In this document: piece after piece, positions 7,889 through 15,326 of the stretch
Layout of the letters: each line of letters starts with the position of its first letter
Position numbering within the stretch: the stretch's first letter is position 1
DNA from: CAG-1138 sp964495385
GTDB taxonomy: Bacteria > Bacillota > Clostridia > Christensenellales > CAG-917
Length of the DNA: 64,000 nucleotides
Reading direction: 5' to 3'
Assembly: GCA_964495385.1 (NCBI GenBank)
Contig: CAZBVO010000001.1
Coordinates: forward strand, 60,794-124,793
Made by a program: the position numbers and the translations under genes
The notes under the pieces: model-generated
Seen by the model: the letters and a program-made list of their open reading frames with translations, nothing else
What the model was told of the DNA's origin: nothing
The model's database searches: none

Positions 7889-9445
7889 CTACAAAATTTT
7901 TTTTGTTTTTTTCAAAAACGGTAAGGACGAAATTTCGTCATCGTCCAAAACTTTCATTGCCCAAACAAGAGCAACGTACGCAACGCCCGATACCGCCAGC
8001 GATAGCCCGACCGACAACAGCGGTTTTTGAAACGTACGCGAAATAAAATACGAAGTTAAACCTATTATAACACTACTTACACAAATTCCGTACACATTTT
8101 TCAAAAGTTTTATGCCTTTTCCCAAAAGTTTTCCGAGTTGCCACGCCCCGAGGCCTGCCGCAACCACCGAAAAAACCGCTCCCGACAGCGCATATCCCTC
8201 GATTCCCATATAGTAAATAAGCACAATCGAAAGCGAAACCTTAACCGCAACGGCAAACAGCATGTTCCATACGGTTTTTGAAGTTTGCCCCAAGGCTTGC
8301 AAAATCGAATTGTAAATTTGCAAAAGCGTCATCGGCGTTGCCGATACGCAGTAAATGCGCAAAAGCCTGACGGCAAGTTGCGATTCGCCCGCTAAAAGTT
8401 TGGGATAAAACAGCAAAATCAAATCGGGCGCAAGCGCAAAGAACAGCACGGTTGCAGGCACCCCCACCAAGTAGGCAAGCTTCAACGACGTTTTGCTTTT
8501 TACCAACACGGAAGCCAAATCGCGCTCGACGCCCGACGAGGCAACCGACGGCACCACGGCCACCGAAACGGCAACCGCCAACGCAACCGGCAAATTGACC
8601 AAACTTGTTACGGCACCCGACATCACGCCGTACTCGGCAGTGGCCTCAGATGCGGTCAATCCGTACAGTTTTAGCATATTAACCACCAAAAACGTATCGA
8701 TAAAACCCGAAATCGGCAATATAATGCTTCCCAACATTATAGGAAGTCCCACCTTCAAAAGCTGTTTAAACTTGGGCCAAAACGGCAGTGAGGCTTTGCT
8801 TATTTTGGCCGGTTTCAACTTTTGGTACTTCAAAATAAGGTACAACGTCCCCGAAAATTCAGACAAAGCAACGCCTAAAAGCGCACCGCAGACGGCATAC
8901 AAAGTACCCGAGGATTTCAAACATATCGCAAAAACTATTCCGAAAACAAGTTTCAACAGCTGCGACAAAACGTTGTAAACCGCCGTTGGCCGCATAAAGT
9001 ATTTGCCTTGAAAATACCCCCTGAAAACGCTTCCGACCGCAACCAAAACAACAGCCGGCAAAATCACCAAATAGCACTTTTGCACGGCCAAATTGCCCTG
9101 AAACAAGGCAATTTTGTCCGAAAAAACCATTGCTACAACAGTCAATATCGCCGACGGCACAGTGACCGCAACTATTGCCGGCAAAACGTATTCGTCACCG
9201 TCAAAACCCAAAGCCGTGCGCTCGGCAACCAGCCTCGACACGGCAACCGACACCCCGACGCCCGACAATGCGATAAGAAGCGAATAAACGGGAAACACAA
9301 GCTGGTAAAAACCGATGCCTTCCGCACCCAAAATGTTTGTCAGCGGCAGTCGAAAACATGCGCTGATTGCTTTTGCCGCTATCGCCGACAGCACGATTGT
9401 GCCGGCACCGCCTATGACGGATTTTTTTATTGACTTTTCAGACAT
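7889..9445 (-). CDS. MVF/MATE-family lipid flippase, SpoVB-like
   Basis: A 519-residue integral membrane protein with about 14 hydrophobic segments and the family start 'KKSVIGGAGTIVLSAIAAK'. Members of this family flip lipid-linked polysaccharide precursors. Next to spoVT, the most likely role is SpoVB, needed for spore cortex synthesis, but MurJ-type or generic polysaccharide export cannot be excluded. The ATG at 9445 lies inside the end of spoVT (19-nt overlap); the longer frame upstream would overlap spoVT heavily, so I reject it. Confidence 0.85.
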   Translation of the reverse strand: MSEKSIKKSVIGGAGTIVLSAIAAKAISACFRLPLTNILGAEGIGFYQLVFPVYSLLIALSGVGVSVAVSRLVAERTALGFDGDEYVLPAIVAVTVPSAILTVVAMVFSDKIALFQGNLAVQKCYLVILPAVVLVAVGSVFRGYFQGKYFMRPTAVYNVLSQLLKLVFGIVFAICLKSSGTLYAVCGALLGVALSEFSGTLYLILKYQKLKPAKISKASLPFWPKFKQLLKVGLPIMLGSIILPISGFIDTFLVVNMLKLYGLTASEATAEYGVMSGAVTSLVNLPVALAVAVSVAVVPSVASSGVERDLASVLVKSKTSLKLAYLVGVPATVLFFALAPDLILLFYPKLLAGESQLAVRLLRIYCVSATPMTLLQIYNSILQALGQTSKTVWNMLFAVAVKVSLSIVLIYYMGIEGYALSGAVFSVVAAGLGAWQLGKLLGKGIKLLKNVYGICVSSVIIGLTSYFISRTFQKPLLSVGLSLAVSGVAYVALVWAMKVLDDDEISSLPFLKKTKKIL

Positions 9446-9960
9446 TTGAAAAAATCCGCCGTAAAGTCGCAAAGCTTGCCGTCCAAAGTTCCCAGTCCTC
9501 CGAACGTGCTGAAAAACATAACTCCGCCAACCAACTCGCCCTGCACGTTTATCGGGCAAACGATTTGCTCCTCCGACACAAAATTTTCGCCGGCGATTTC
9601 GATGCACGACCTGCCCCGAAAAACCACCTTTTTGCGCTGTCGCAACACCTCGTCGAGTTCGGCGGAAATCTCACGTCCCAAAAGCTGTTTTTTTAATTTA
9701 TCGGATGCGGCAACAATTTTTCCGGTGTCGAAAACCACCACTTCCGAATCGGTTATTTTCTCTGCCGAGGCAACAAACGCCTCCGAAAGATTTTTCAGCT
9801 CCGAAAACGGCGAATGCTTTTTAAGCACTACGTTTTCCTGTTCGTCCACAAAAATTTCCAGCTCCTCGCCTTCTTTTAAGCGCACGGTTTTTCTGATTTC
9901 TTTGGGTATGACGACACGTCCGAGTTCGTCGATGCGCCTAACCATTCCGCTTGTCAGCAT
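9427..9960 (-). CDS. spoVT: Stage V sporulation protein T (AbrB-family regulator)
   Basis: SpoVT is a transcription factor of the forespore. Residues 1-50 form the swapped-hairpin AbrB DNA-binding domain ('GMVRRIDELGRVVIPKEIRK', 'EGEELEIFVD'). Residues 55-177 form the GAF-like sensor domain. The length (177) fits SpoVT (about 178) rather than AbrB (about 95). GGAGG lies 8 nt before the ATG. It heads the operon spoVT, flippase, mazG, dus, trmL. A TATAAT (10005-10010, minus) lies upstream but I see no good -35. Confidence 0.93.
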   Translation of the reverse strand: MLTSGMVRRIDELGRVVIPKEIRKTVRLKEGEELEIFVDEQENVVLKKHSPFSELKNLSEAFVASAEKITDSEVVVFDTGKIVAASDKLKKQLLGREISAELDEVLRQRKKVVFRGRSCIEIAGENFVSEEQIVCPINVQGELVGGVMFFSTFGGLGTLDGKLCDFTADFFKCLKSQ

Positions 9961-10021
9961 AACACACCTCCATATACGAGGTTAGTTTTTGTTTCGTCTT
10001 TAAAATTATACCCTCGCTTTC

Positions 10022-10050
10022 TTGACAAAGCTCCGCCCTTGTGCTAACTT
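10022..10050 (+). promoter_or_regulatory. Promoter of the small unknown gene
   Basis: TTGACA (10022-10027), 17-nt spacer, TAACTT (10045-10050), 27 nt before the start codon. The -35 is perfect; the -10 matches only partly. Confidence 0.6.
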
Positions 10051-10077
10051 AAATTTATCGATTCGGAGGTTTTAAAA

Positions 10078-10335
10078 ATGAAAATGTGGGTTAAGTTGGT
10101 CAAAGACGGCGTTGTAACCGAAAGCAGAGTGCTGGTTTTGAAAAAGTACCTTAACCGTGAGTATTACGAAGATTCGTTGCACAAAATCTGCGTCGACTTA
10201 GACGTCGGGACGCCCGTTCCGCACAGCAGTCATTTTAAGCATTTCAACGATTTTAACCTGACAAAATATCTTCCGAGGGACTTTTTGGAGGAAGTCGGTT
10301 TCGATTTTATGACCGTCGAACTGATAAAAGACTAA
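10078..10335 (+). CDS. Small conserved-looking protein of unknown function (85 residues)
   Basis: I do not recognise this protein. It has a clear GGAGG site 8 nt before the ATG, its own promoter and a terminator right after the stop, so it is a real single-gene unit. The product (MKMWVKLVKDGVVTESRVL...) is mixed in charge, has no membrane segment or signal peptide and no cysteine pair, so it is probably a small cytosolic protein. It lies between spoVT (divergent) and a flavin reductase gene (convergent). Confidence 0.75.
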   Translation: MKMWVKLVKDGVVTESRVLVLKKYLNREYYEDSLHKICVDLDVGTPVPHSSHFKHFNDFNLTKYLPRDFLEEVGFDFMTVELIKD

Positions 10336-10345
10336 ACGGCATTTT

Positions 10346-10375
10346 AAAAGCGGCATCGCTGCCGCTTTTTTTTTT
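10346..10375 (+). terminator. Terminator after the small unknown gene
   Basis: Stem AAAAGCGGCA / TGCCGCTTTT with loop TCGC and a long T run. The T run reaches the stop codon of the convergent flavin reductase gene. Confidence 0.9.
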
Positions 10376-10853
10376 AGTATTCTTCTAAAACCTCTCCGAA
10401 GTAGTAGGTGTGGAAATCCGGGGTTTTGTAGTAGCGTTCCCTGATTTCTTCCGGAAGCTCGTGCGGCATTTCGACCTTTTGCACGACTCGGCATTCAAAA
10501 TACTTTCTGCATCCGCCCACAACGTAGGTGTCAACCGATTTCGCCTTTATCATATCGAGGTTTGCCTCTTTGATTTTGTCGGTATCTCTGCCCGATTTGG
10601 TTCCGCAAAGCGTAAGTTCCGCTTTCATTTCGCCCTCGTTAGGGATGCTGAGGGTAAATTCGCCGCCCTCGTCCAGTACGCTTTTTGTAAAGCGCGATTC
10701 TCTTATCGGAACGATGACCACTTTCTTTTTCCACATAACTCCGAAAAATCCCCACGATGCCGTCATCACGTTCGGTTTTTTGCCCGCAGTAACAAAGCTG
10801 CCGAAAGTCAAACCGCTGGTCATCGATTGGTCCATGTCGTAAAAATTTATCAT
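10374..10853 (-). CDS. Flavin reductase-like FMN-binding protein
   Basis: The 159-residue protein fits the flavin reductase-like (DIM6/NTAB) split-barrel family: 'MTSGLTFGSFVTAGKKPNVMTASWGFFGVMW', in which the T-A-S-W region contacts FMN, then 'PIRESRFTKSVLDEGGEFTLSIPN'. Such proteins reduce flavin with NAD(P)H or carry FMN as a cofactor; the substrate is unknown. GGAGG precedes the ATG. It is a single gene divergent from queT. Confidence 0.85.
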   Translation of the reverse strand: MINFYDMDQSMTSGLTFGSFVTAGKKPNVMTASWGFFGVMWKKKVVIVPIRESRFTKSVLDEGGEFTLSIPNEGEMKAELTLCGTKSGRDTDKIKEANLDMIKAKSVDTYVVGGCRKYFECRVVQKVEMPHELPEEIRERYYKTPDFHTYYFGEVLEEY

Positions 10854-10880
10854 ATTGCCTCCTTTTGAACCGAAAATCGG

Positions 10881-10909
10881 TTGTTTTTTTTATTTTATTG
10901 TGCTATATT
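10881..10909 (+). promoter_or_regulatory. Promoter of queT
   Basis: TTGTTT (10881-10886), 17-nt spacer, TATATT (10904-10909), directly before the riboswitch. A hairpin AACCGA-AAA-TCGGTT followed by T8 lies just upstream (10868-10889) and overlaps the -35. Confidence 0.6.
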
Positions 10910-10914
10910 TTATG

Positions 10915-10954
10915 CGATGGTTCATTCGGCTACCCATCAAAAAAATACCGGAGA
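10915..10954 (+). promoter_or_regulatory. preQ1-I riboswitch controlling queT translation
   Basis: The RNA folds as a class I preQ1 pseudoknot: P1 GATGG (10916-10920) pairs with CCATC (10934-10938). The first loop starts TTC and contains CGG (10927-10929). An A-rich linker (10939-10945) is followed by CCG (10948-10950), which can pair with that CGG. The layout (GG-TTC ... ACCC ... A-rich tail ... SD) matches the B. subtilis queC aptamer. The distal CCG overlaps the GGAG Shine-Dalgarno (10950-10953), so ligand binding should hide the site and lower translation. Its gene encodes a QueT transporter, which fits. Confidence 0.85.
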
Positions 10955-10962
10955 TAAGTTTA

Positions 10963-11421
10963 ATGAAAAAAAGCACGTTGCGTCTGACACGAGGCGCAGT
11001 AATCGCGGCGCTCTATTTTGCGCTGTCGGCGGCAGTACCTGCAATAACGTACGGCCCCGTACAATTCCGTTTTGCCGAAGCACTGACATTGCTTCCTTTT
11101 TTTATGCCCGAAGCGGTGGTGGGGGTGACGGTAGGTTGCCTGCTGACGAATCTTTTTTCCTCGTACGGAATTTACGACGTAGTCATCGGCACTTTAACAA
11201 CTTTGGTTGCGGCCGTTTTGACTTCGAAAATCAAAAATCGGTGGCTGGCTCCGTTGCCTGCGGTGCTGCTTAATGCGCTCACTCTCCCGACCATGTGGCT
11301 TGTCATGGGCTCGGAGGAACTTTGGATAATAAACTTTTTAAGCATATTGGTTTCGCAAGCGGTTATACTTTACGCCCTCGGCGAACCTCTTTGCTTCGCT
11401 TTGCAAAAGCGGTTGCGCTGA
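10963..11421 (+). CDS. queT: QueT-family queuosine-precursor transporter
   Basis: A 152-residue membrane protein, the substrate-binding S component of an ECF-type transporter for preQ0/preQ1-like bases. It has about five membrane segments and the family pattern 'ALYFALSAAVPAITYGPVQF' and 'RFAEALTLLPFFMPEAVVG'. It should work with the shared energising module EcfA/EcfT, which is not in this window. The ATG at 10963 is chosen because it directly follows the preQ1-I riboswitch and its GGAG. The riboswitch supports the substrate assignment. Confidence 0.92.
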   Translation: MKKSTLRLTRGAVIAALYFALSAAVPAITYGPVQFRFAEALTLLPFFMPEAVVGVTVGCLLTNLFSSYGIYDVVIGTLTTLVAAVLTSKIKNRWLAPLPAVLLNALTLPTMWLVMGSEELWIINFLSILVSQAVILYALGEPLCFALQKRLR

Positions 11422-11453
11422 CAACGGTTAAAGTTGTGGCCGCATATTACACT

Positions 11454-11471
11454 TACACTATATATAGTGTA
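11454..11471. promoter_or_regulatory. Perfect palindrome matching the NrdR box
   Basis: TACACTATATATAGTGTA is an 18-bp perfect palindrome. Its core ACACTATATATAGTGT equals the NrdR-box consensus (acaCwAtATaTwGtgt), the operator of the ATP/dATP-sensing repressor NrdR. It lies 25 bp upstream of the -35 of the DnaD/dnaI promoter. A weaker palindrome ACAAC-N7-GTTGT (11421-11437) lies about 33 bp upstream (centre to centre), the distance at which tandem NrdR boxes normally occur. Confidence 0.7.
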
Positions 11472-11495
11472 GCAAATATTTTTTTAAAAATTCGC

Positions 11496-11524
11496 TTGTT
11501 TTTGAGGACTTAATGTGGTATATT
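11496..11524 (+). promoter_or_regulatory. Promoter of the helicase-loader operon
   Basis: TTGTTT (11496-11501), 17-nt spacer, TATATT (11519-11524), 38 nt before the start codon. It has the same hexamers as the queT promoter. Confidence 0.6.
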
Positions 11525-11561
11525 ACAAAAACAAGCATTTTACTTTGGAGGGACGGCGAAG

Positions 11562-13025
11562 ATGTCGGTTTGCAAATTTTCAAGCGATTACCTTATGGAA
11601 ACTTTCACGCTGGTGGACAATCTGTTCATCAACGAATATCTGCCGTCCGCAACCGAAAACCAAATCAAGGTTTATCTGTACGGCCTGTACCTTTGCTCGA
11701 ATCCGTCCGAAAAAGATTCAACCGAAGAAAATCTGTCCCTGACCCTCGGCTTAAAACCCGACGAAATTTACGGCATTTTCAAGTTTTGGGAAGACAACGG
11801 CCTACTTCAAATTATATCGCAAAATCCGTTGGAAGTAAAATATTTGTCGCTAAAAGGGGCAAAGCAACCGCCAAAAAAATACAAATCTGAAAAATACTAC
11901 GACTTCAACCTTCAGGCGCAGGAGCTGTTTTCCGACCGTCCGCTGGTGCAAAACGAGTTTATTTTGCTGTATGAAACCATGGACCAAACAGGCATTCAAC
12001 CGGATGCGATGTTGATGATCATACAGTATTGCATTTCGCTTAAGGGGCAATCCATCCGCCTTCAATACGTTCAGGCCGTTGCTCGCAGCTGGGCCTCTGA
12101 CGGAGTTCGCACCGCTTCCGACGTCGAACAAAAGCTAAACGAATACGACGCTTTGGACGACAGCTTGCGAGAAGTTTTGAAAGCTCTCGGCCGCAAATCC
12201 GGCTCGGTTGATTTGGAAGAAAAACAGGCCTTTGTAAAGTGGACGTCCAACTGGGGCTTCGACCTGAACGCCGTTTTGTTTGCCGCAAAAACCTGCAAAA
12301 ACAAAGGCGGATTCAAAAAGCTGGATGCCCTGCTTGACGAATATTATCGCCTCAACGTTTTGTCCGAAAAAGAAATGAAAGCCTACTCGGCCGAGCGCGA
12401 GCAAATGAAAAACCTCGCCATAAAAGTCAACTCGGCAATAGGCGTTTTCTACGAATCGGTCGAACAGGAAATCGAAACCTACGTCGCACCGTGGCTTATG
12501 GGCGGAATGGACGAAGAAGCCGTTTTAACTGTTGCAAAGTACTGTTTTATGTCCGGAATCCGCACATTAAGCGGAATGGACGGCTATGTCAAAAAGTTCA
12601 CGAAAATGGGCCTTGTCACAACTTCGGGCATCAACCGCCACATCGAAAAACAGCTTGAAGACGACCAATTCATCAAAAGCCTTTTGGAGCTTTCGGGCTC
12701 GGGGCGCTCGGTCACGCAACAAGATCGTGACTACTACAGGACTTGGAGTTTCGACTGGGGATTTTCGGACGAAGTCATCAAAATCGCCGCCGAGTTTCAA
12801 GGCTCGTCCAAATACGCAACGGGCGGCATAAACAAGGCACTGGCCTCGCTCAAAGAAAAACGCATATTCGATGCCGCCGAAGCACGGACGTATCTGTCCT
12901 CCTCCGGCTTTAAAACCGACAAAGGTACCGCCGTTTACAAAAACATCGAAAACCGCGAATACACAAAGGAACAACTCCGTTCCGTCTTCACCGACCGTCC
13001 GTCAATCGACGACGTTGAATTTTAG
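11562..13025 (+). CDS. DnaD-domain primosome protein (DnaB/DnaD-family helicase loader)
   Basis: The 487-residue protein has an N-terminal winged-helix-like part (residues 1-110: 'DNLFINEYLPSATENQIKVYLYGL', here broken for length) and at least two DnaD-type helical domains. Each ends in the YxxxI/W-type motif: 'KWTSNWGFDLNAVLFAAKTC' and 'YYRTWSFDWGFSDEVIKIAA'. It directly precedes dnaI (8-bp gap). This arrangement matches dnaB-dnaI of Bacillus, where DnaB, DnaD and DnaI load the replicative helicase at oriC and at restart sites. GGAGGG lies 9 nt before the ATG. Whether it is the DnaB or the DnaD orthologue cannot be settled here. Confidence 0.85.
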   Translation: MSVCKFSSDYLMETFTLVDNLFINEYLPSATENQIKVYLYGLYLCSNPSEKDSTEENLSLTLGLKPDEIYGIFKFWEDNGLLQIISQNPLEVKYLSLKGAKQPPKKYKSEKYYDFNLQAQELFSDRPLVQNEFILLYETMDQTGIQPDAMLMIIQYCISLKGQSIRLQYVQAVARSWASDGVRTASDVEQKLNEYDALDDSLREVLKALGRKSGSVDLEEKQAFVKWTSNWGFDLNAVLFAAKTCKNKGGFKKLDALLDEYYRLNVLSEKEMKAYSAEREQMKNLAIKVNSAIGVFYESVEQEIETYVAPWLMGGMDEEAVLTVAKYCFMSGIRTLSGMDGYVKKFTKMGLVTTSGINRHIEKQLEDDQFIKSLLELSGSGRSVTQQDRDYYRTWSFDWGFSDEVIKIAAEFQGSSKYATGGINKALASLKEKRIFDAAEARTYLSSSGFKTDKGTAVYKNIENREYTKEQLRSVFTDRPSIDDVEF

Positions 13026-13033
13026 GAGCTTAT

Positions 13034-13981
13034 ATGAACAAAAGTCAACTTGTCGCTCTCGTTTACGAACACTACGAGCATTTGGAAAAACAGCGCAACC
13101 TCGAACGGCTTCGCCGACTCGAAGAGGCTCGCAAAAACCAACGCTTCCGTGCCGCCGACGACGCCGTCAGAGAATTGGAATTTGAACTTGCAAAAGCCGA
13201 AGTTAAGGGAACGTCATCCGACAAAGCCCGAAAACAGCTTGAAAAAGCAAAAAAACAACTCGACAAAATCGTTCAAGAAATGGGCCTTTCGCCTGACTTT
13301 TTGTCGGTAAAACCGCTCTGCCCAATTTGCGACGACAGCGGAAAAGACAAAAACGGACAGCCGTGCGTTTGCTTCAAACGCCTTTATATGGAAGAGCTTA
13401 AAAAAGCCTGCAACCTCACCGTAGGTGCCGACTTCTCTTTTTCGGACTGCAACTTTGACGTTTTCAAAAATCCCGAACACCGTCAAAGCATGCAAAAACT
13501 TTACGACAAAGCGCAAAGTTACGTCGACCGCTTTCCGCCGAAAAAATACAAAAACTTTTTTATTTTGGGCAACACCGGCACGGGGAAAACCTGCGTGGCA
13601 AGCGCAATCGCAAATGCGGTTTTGGACAAAGGCCACACCGTGATGTTTTTGACGGCTTTCGACTTTACCAGGCTTATGACGCGTTATCACACCACGCCAA
13701 TTGCCGACCGCTCCGTCTACATCGAGGATATTTTGAACTGCGACCTTCTCGTTTTGGACGATCTGGGCAGCGAACAGCGTATCCGAAACGTAACCGTCGA
13801 ATATCTTTTCAGGGTTTTGTCAACTCGCCAAAACAACGGCAAATGCAACGTCTACACCTCCAACCTCTCCGCTTACGACGGAAGCCTTAGGGAGTTTTAC
13901 GGCGACCGAGTTTTCAGCCGACTTGTGGACAAAAACAACACTTTTGTTTTTGAATTTGACGGCGACGACGTCCGAAAATAA
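13034..13981 (+). CDS. dnaI: Primosomal AAA+ helicase loader DnaI
   Basis: DnaI places the hexameric replicative helicase on DNA. The 315-residue protein has an N-terminal coiled, charged segment (1-90), a zinc site CPIC (96-99) plus CVC (111-113), and an AAA+ domain with Walker A GNTGTGKT (179-186), Walker B 'LLVLDDLGSE' and a sensor region 'VYTSNLS'. The zinc site followed by an AAA+ fold is the DnaI layout. It is cotranscribed with the DnaD-family gene; AGGAG precedes the ATG and a terminator follows. Confidence 0.93.
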   Translation: MNKSQLVALVYEHYEHLEKQRNLERLRRLEEARKNQRFRAADDAVRELEFELAKAEVKGTSSDKARKQLEKAKKQLDKIVQEMGLSPDFLSVKPLCPICDDSGKDKNGQPCVCFKRLYMEELKKACNLTVGADFSFSDCNFDVFKNPEHRQSMQKLYDKAQSYVDRFPPKKYKNFFILGNTGTGKTCVASAIANAVLDKGHTVMFLTAFDFTRLMTRYHTTPIADRSVYIEDILNCDLLVLDDLGSEQRIRNVTVEYLFRVLSTRQNNGKCNVYTSNLSAYDGSLREFYGDRVFSRLVDKNNTFVFEFDGDDVRK

Positions 13982-14002
13982 TCTAAAATCAAATTAAAAA
14001 TT

Positions 14003-14030
14003 AAAGCGACGGAAATCCGTCGCTTTTTTT
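14003..14030. terminator. Bidirectional terminator between dnaI and the BaiN-like gene
   Basis: Stem AAAGCGACGG / CCGTCGCTTT, loop AAAT, followed by T7 on the plus strand. On the minus strand the stem is followed by an A/T-rich tract. It serves the two convergent genes. Confidence 0.88.
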
Positions 14031-15210
14031 AAAACCTTTCGTTTATTGCACGGGCCGCCATGCAAGCACTGCTCCAAGCCCATTGCAAATTGAACCCGCC
14101 GCAAACGCCGTCGACGTCTAAAACTTCGCCAACGGCATACAAGCCTTTTTGAAGTTTCGATTCCATGGTCGAATCGTCGAAGTCGTCCGTACGAAGTCCG
14201 CCCGACGTAACCTGCGCCAAGCTGAAATCGCATGCCGACAAAACCTTTACTCTAAAATCCGTAACCGCCCTCGTAAGTGCGGCCAAATTGTCCTTTTCAA
14301 CCTTTTCCGCGCCGATATACGAGAAAATGCTTTTTGCAATGTTTTTGTGAAACACGCCCACAAAAAACTGTTCCTTGTCGTTGTAAGGTTGCCTCTCGAA
14401 ACGGTCGACCAAAAACTCGCAAACTTCGTCGACGTCGGCATCCGGCATAAAGTTCAGCCCGATTTCGTAATCGCCGCAAACCCGTGCGACCATCGCCGAC
14501 AAATTGAATATCGCAATGCCCGACAACCCGAAATCCTTAAACAGAACTTCACCGTTTTCCGCCGCAACCGCAACTCCGTCCTTGTAAAGCGTTGCTCTGC
14601 ACTTTGCCCTAACGCCGTTAAGGCCTTTAAGGTGCTTTACGTCGCATTTCAAAGGCACCAGCGAAGGCCTGAGTTTTTTGACTTTGTGTCCGAAAGACTC
14701 AAACAAAAAATGGCTGTCCAATCCGAAACCTGCCTTGCTTCCGGTTGCCAAAACCACTTTTTCAGCTTCCAAAACCGAATCGCCCGACCACACCTTAAAC
14801 ACGCCTTTAAACTCAATTTTGTCCACTTTAAAACCTGTTATCGTCGAAACGTGCTTTTCCTCGATGCGCCTGCGCAAAACGTCCGAGACGCTTGAAGCGG
14901 TTTCACTGTACGGATAAAGCCTTTCGCCGTCGGCCTTGACTTTAAGCCCTTGTTGTTTAAACGCCGCCAACGTCGAATGTACCCCGAAACTTTTAAGCGC
15001 ACGCTCGGCAAACGGATTGTTGTACGCCGAAACGTCAATTTGCAAATTTGACAAATTGCACTTGCCGTTGCCTGTTGCTAACAGCTTTTTGCCTACCTTT
15101 TCGCCGCACTCGACCACGGCCACATTAAGTTTTTCGTCCAGCTGCGTCGCCAGCATAAGCCCCGAGGCTCCGCCACCCACAACTATGACGTCGTAACGAT
15201 TATTCTTCAT
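14029..15210 (-). CDS. BaiN/RdsA-family (HI0933-like) FAD-dependent oxidoreductase
   Basis: The 393-residue flavoprotein starts 'YDVIVVGGGASGLMLATQL' (Rossmann GxGxxG FAD site). It then has 'GKKLLATGNGKCNLSN', the hallmark of the HI0933/BaiN family, and ends with 'YAVGEVLDVDGVCGGFNLQW', the second FAD contact. Substrates of the family are mostly unknown; some members act on bile-acid intermediates, others possibly on RNA. The ATG at 15210 is chosen by homology to the Rossmann start. It has no Shine-Dalgarno and lies only 9 nt after the -10 hexamer, so the mRNA appears nearly leaderless. Confidence 0.93.
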   Translation of the reverse strand: MKNNRYDVIVVGGGASGLMLATQLDEKLNVAVVECGEKVGKKLLATGNGKCNLSNLQIDVSAYNNPFAERALKSFGVHSTLAAFKQQGLKVKADGERLYPYSETASSVSDVLRRRIEEKHVSTITGFKVDKIEFKGVFKVWSGDSVLEAEKVVLATGSKAGFGLDSHFLFESFGHKVKKLRPSLVPLKCDVKHLKGLNGVRAKCRATLYKDGVAVAAENGEVLFKDFGLSGIAIFNLSAMVARVCGDYEIGLNFMPDADVDEVCEFLVDRFERQPYNDKEQFFVGVFHKNIAKSIFSYIGAEKVEKDNLAALTRAVTDFRVKVLSACDFSLAQVTSGGLRTDDFDDSTMESKLQKGLYAVGEVLDVDGVCGGFNLQWAWSSACMAARAINERF

Positions 15211-15219
15211 AATACGTTT

Positions 15220-15248
15220 AGTATAACAAATATATTTTAAGTTTGCAA
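15220..15248 (-). promoter_or_regulatory. Promoter of the BaiN-like gene
   Basis: Minus strand: TTGCAA (15243-15248), 17-nt spacer, TATACT (15220-15225). A start 7 nt downstream of the -10 leaves a 5' leader of only about 3 nt before the ATG at 15210. Confidence 0.75.
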
Positions 15249-15266
15249 CAAAAGCCTTGCTTTTGA

Positions 15267-15294
15267 TTGACAACTTTTTTTATGGTGCTATAAT
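15267..15294 (+). promoter_or_regulatory. Promoter of the CPA2 antiporter gene
   Basis: TTGACA (15267-15272), 16-nt spacer, TATAAT (15289-15294), divergent from the BaiN-like promoter with only 18 bp between the two -35 elements. Confidence 0.85.
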
Positions 15295-15326
15295 ATTCAA
15301 TCGGAAATAATTTTTCGGAGATACAT

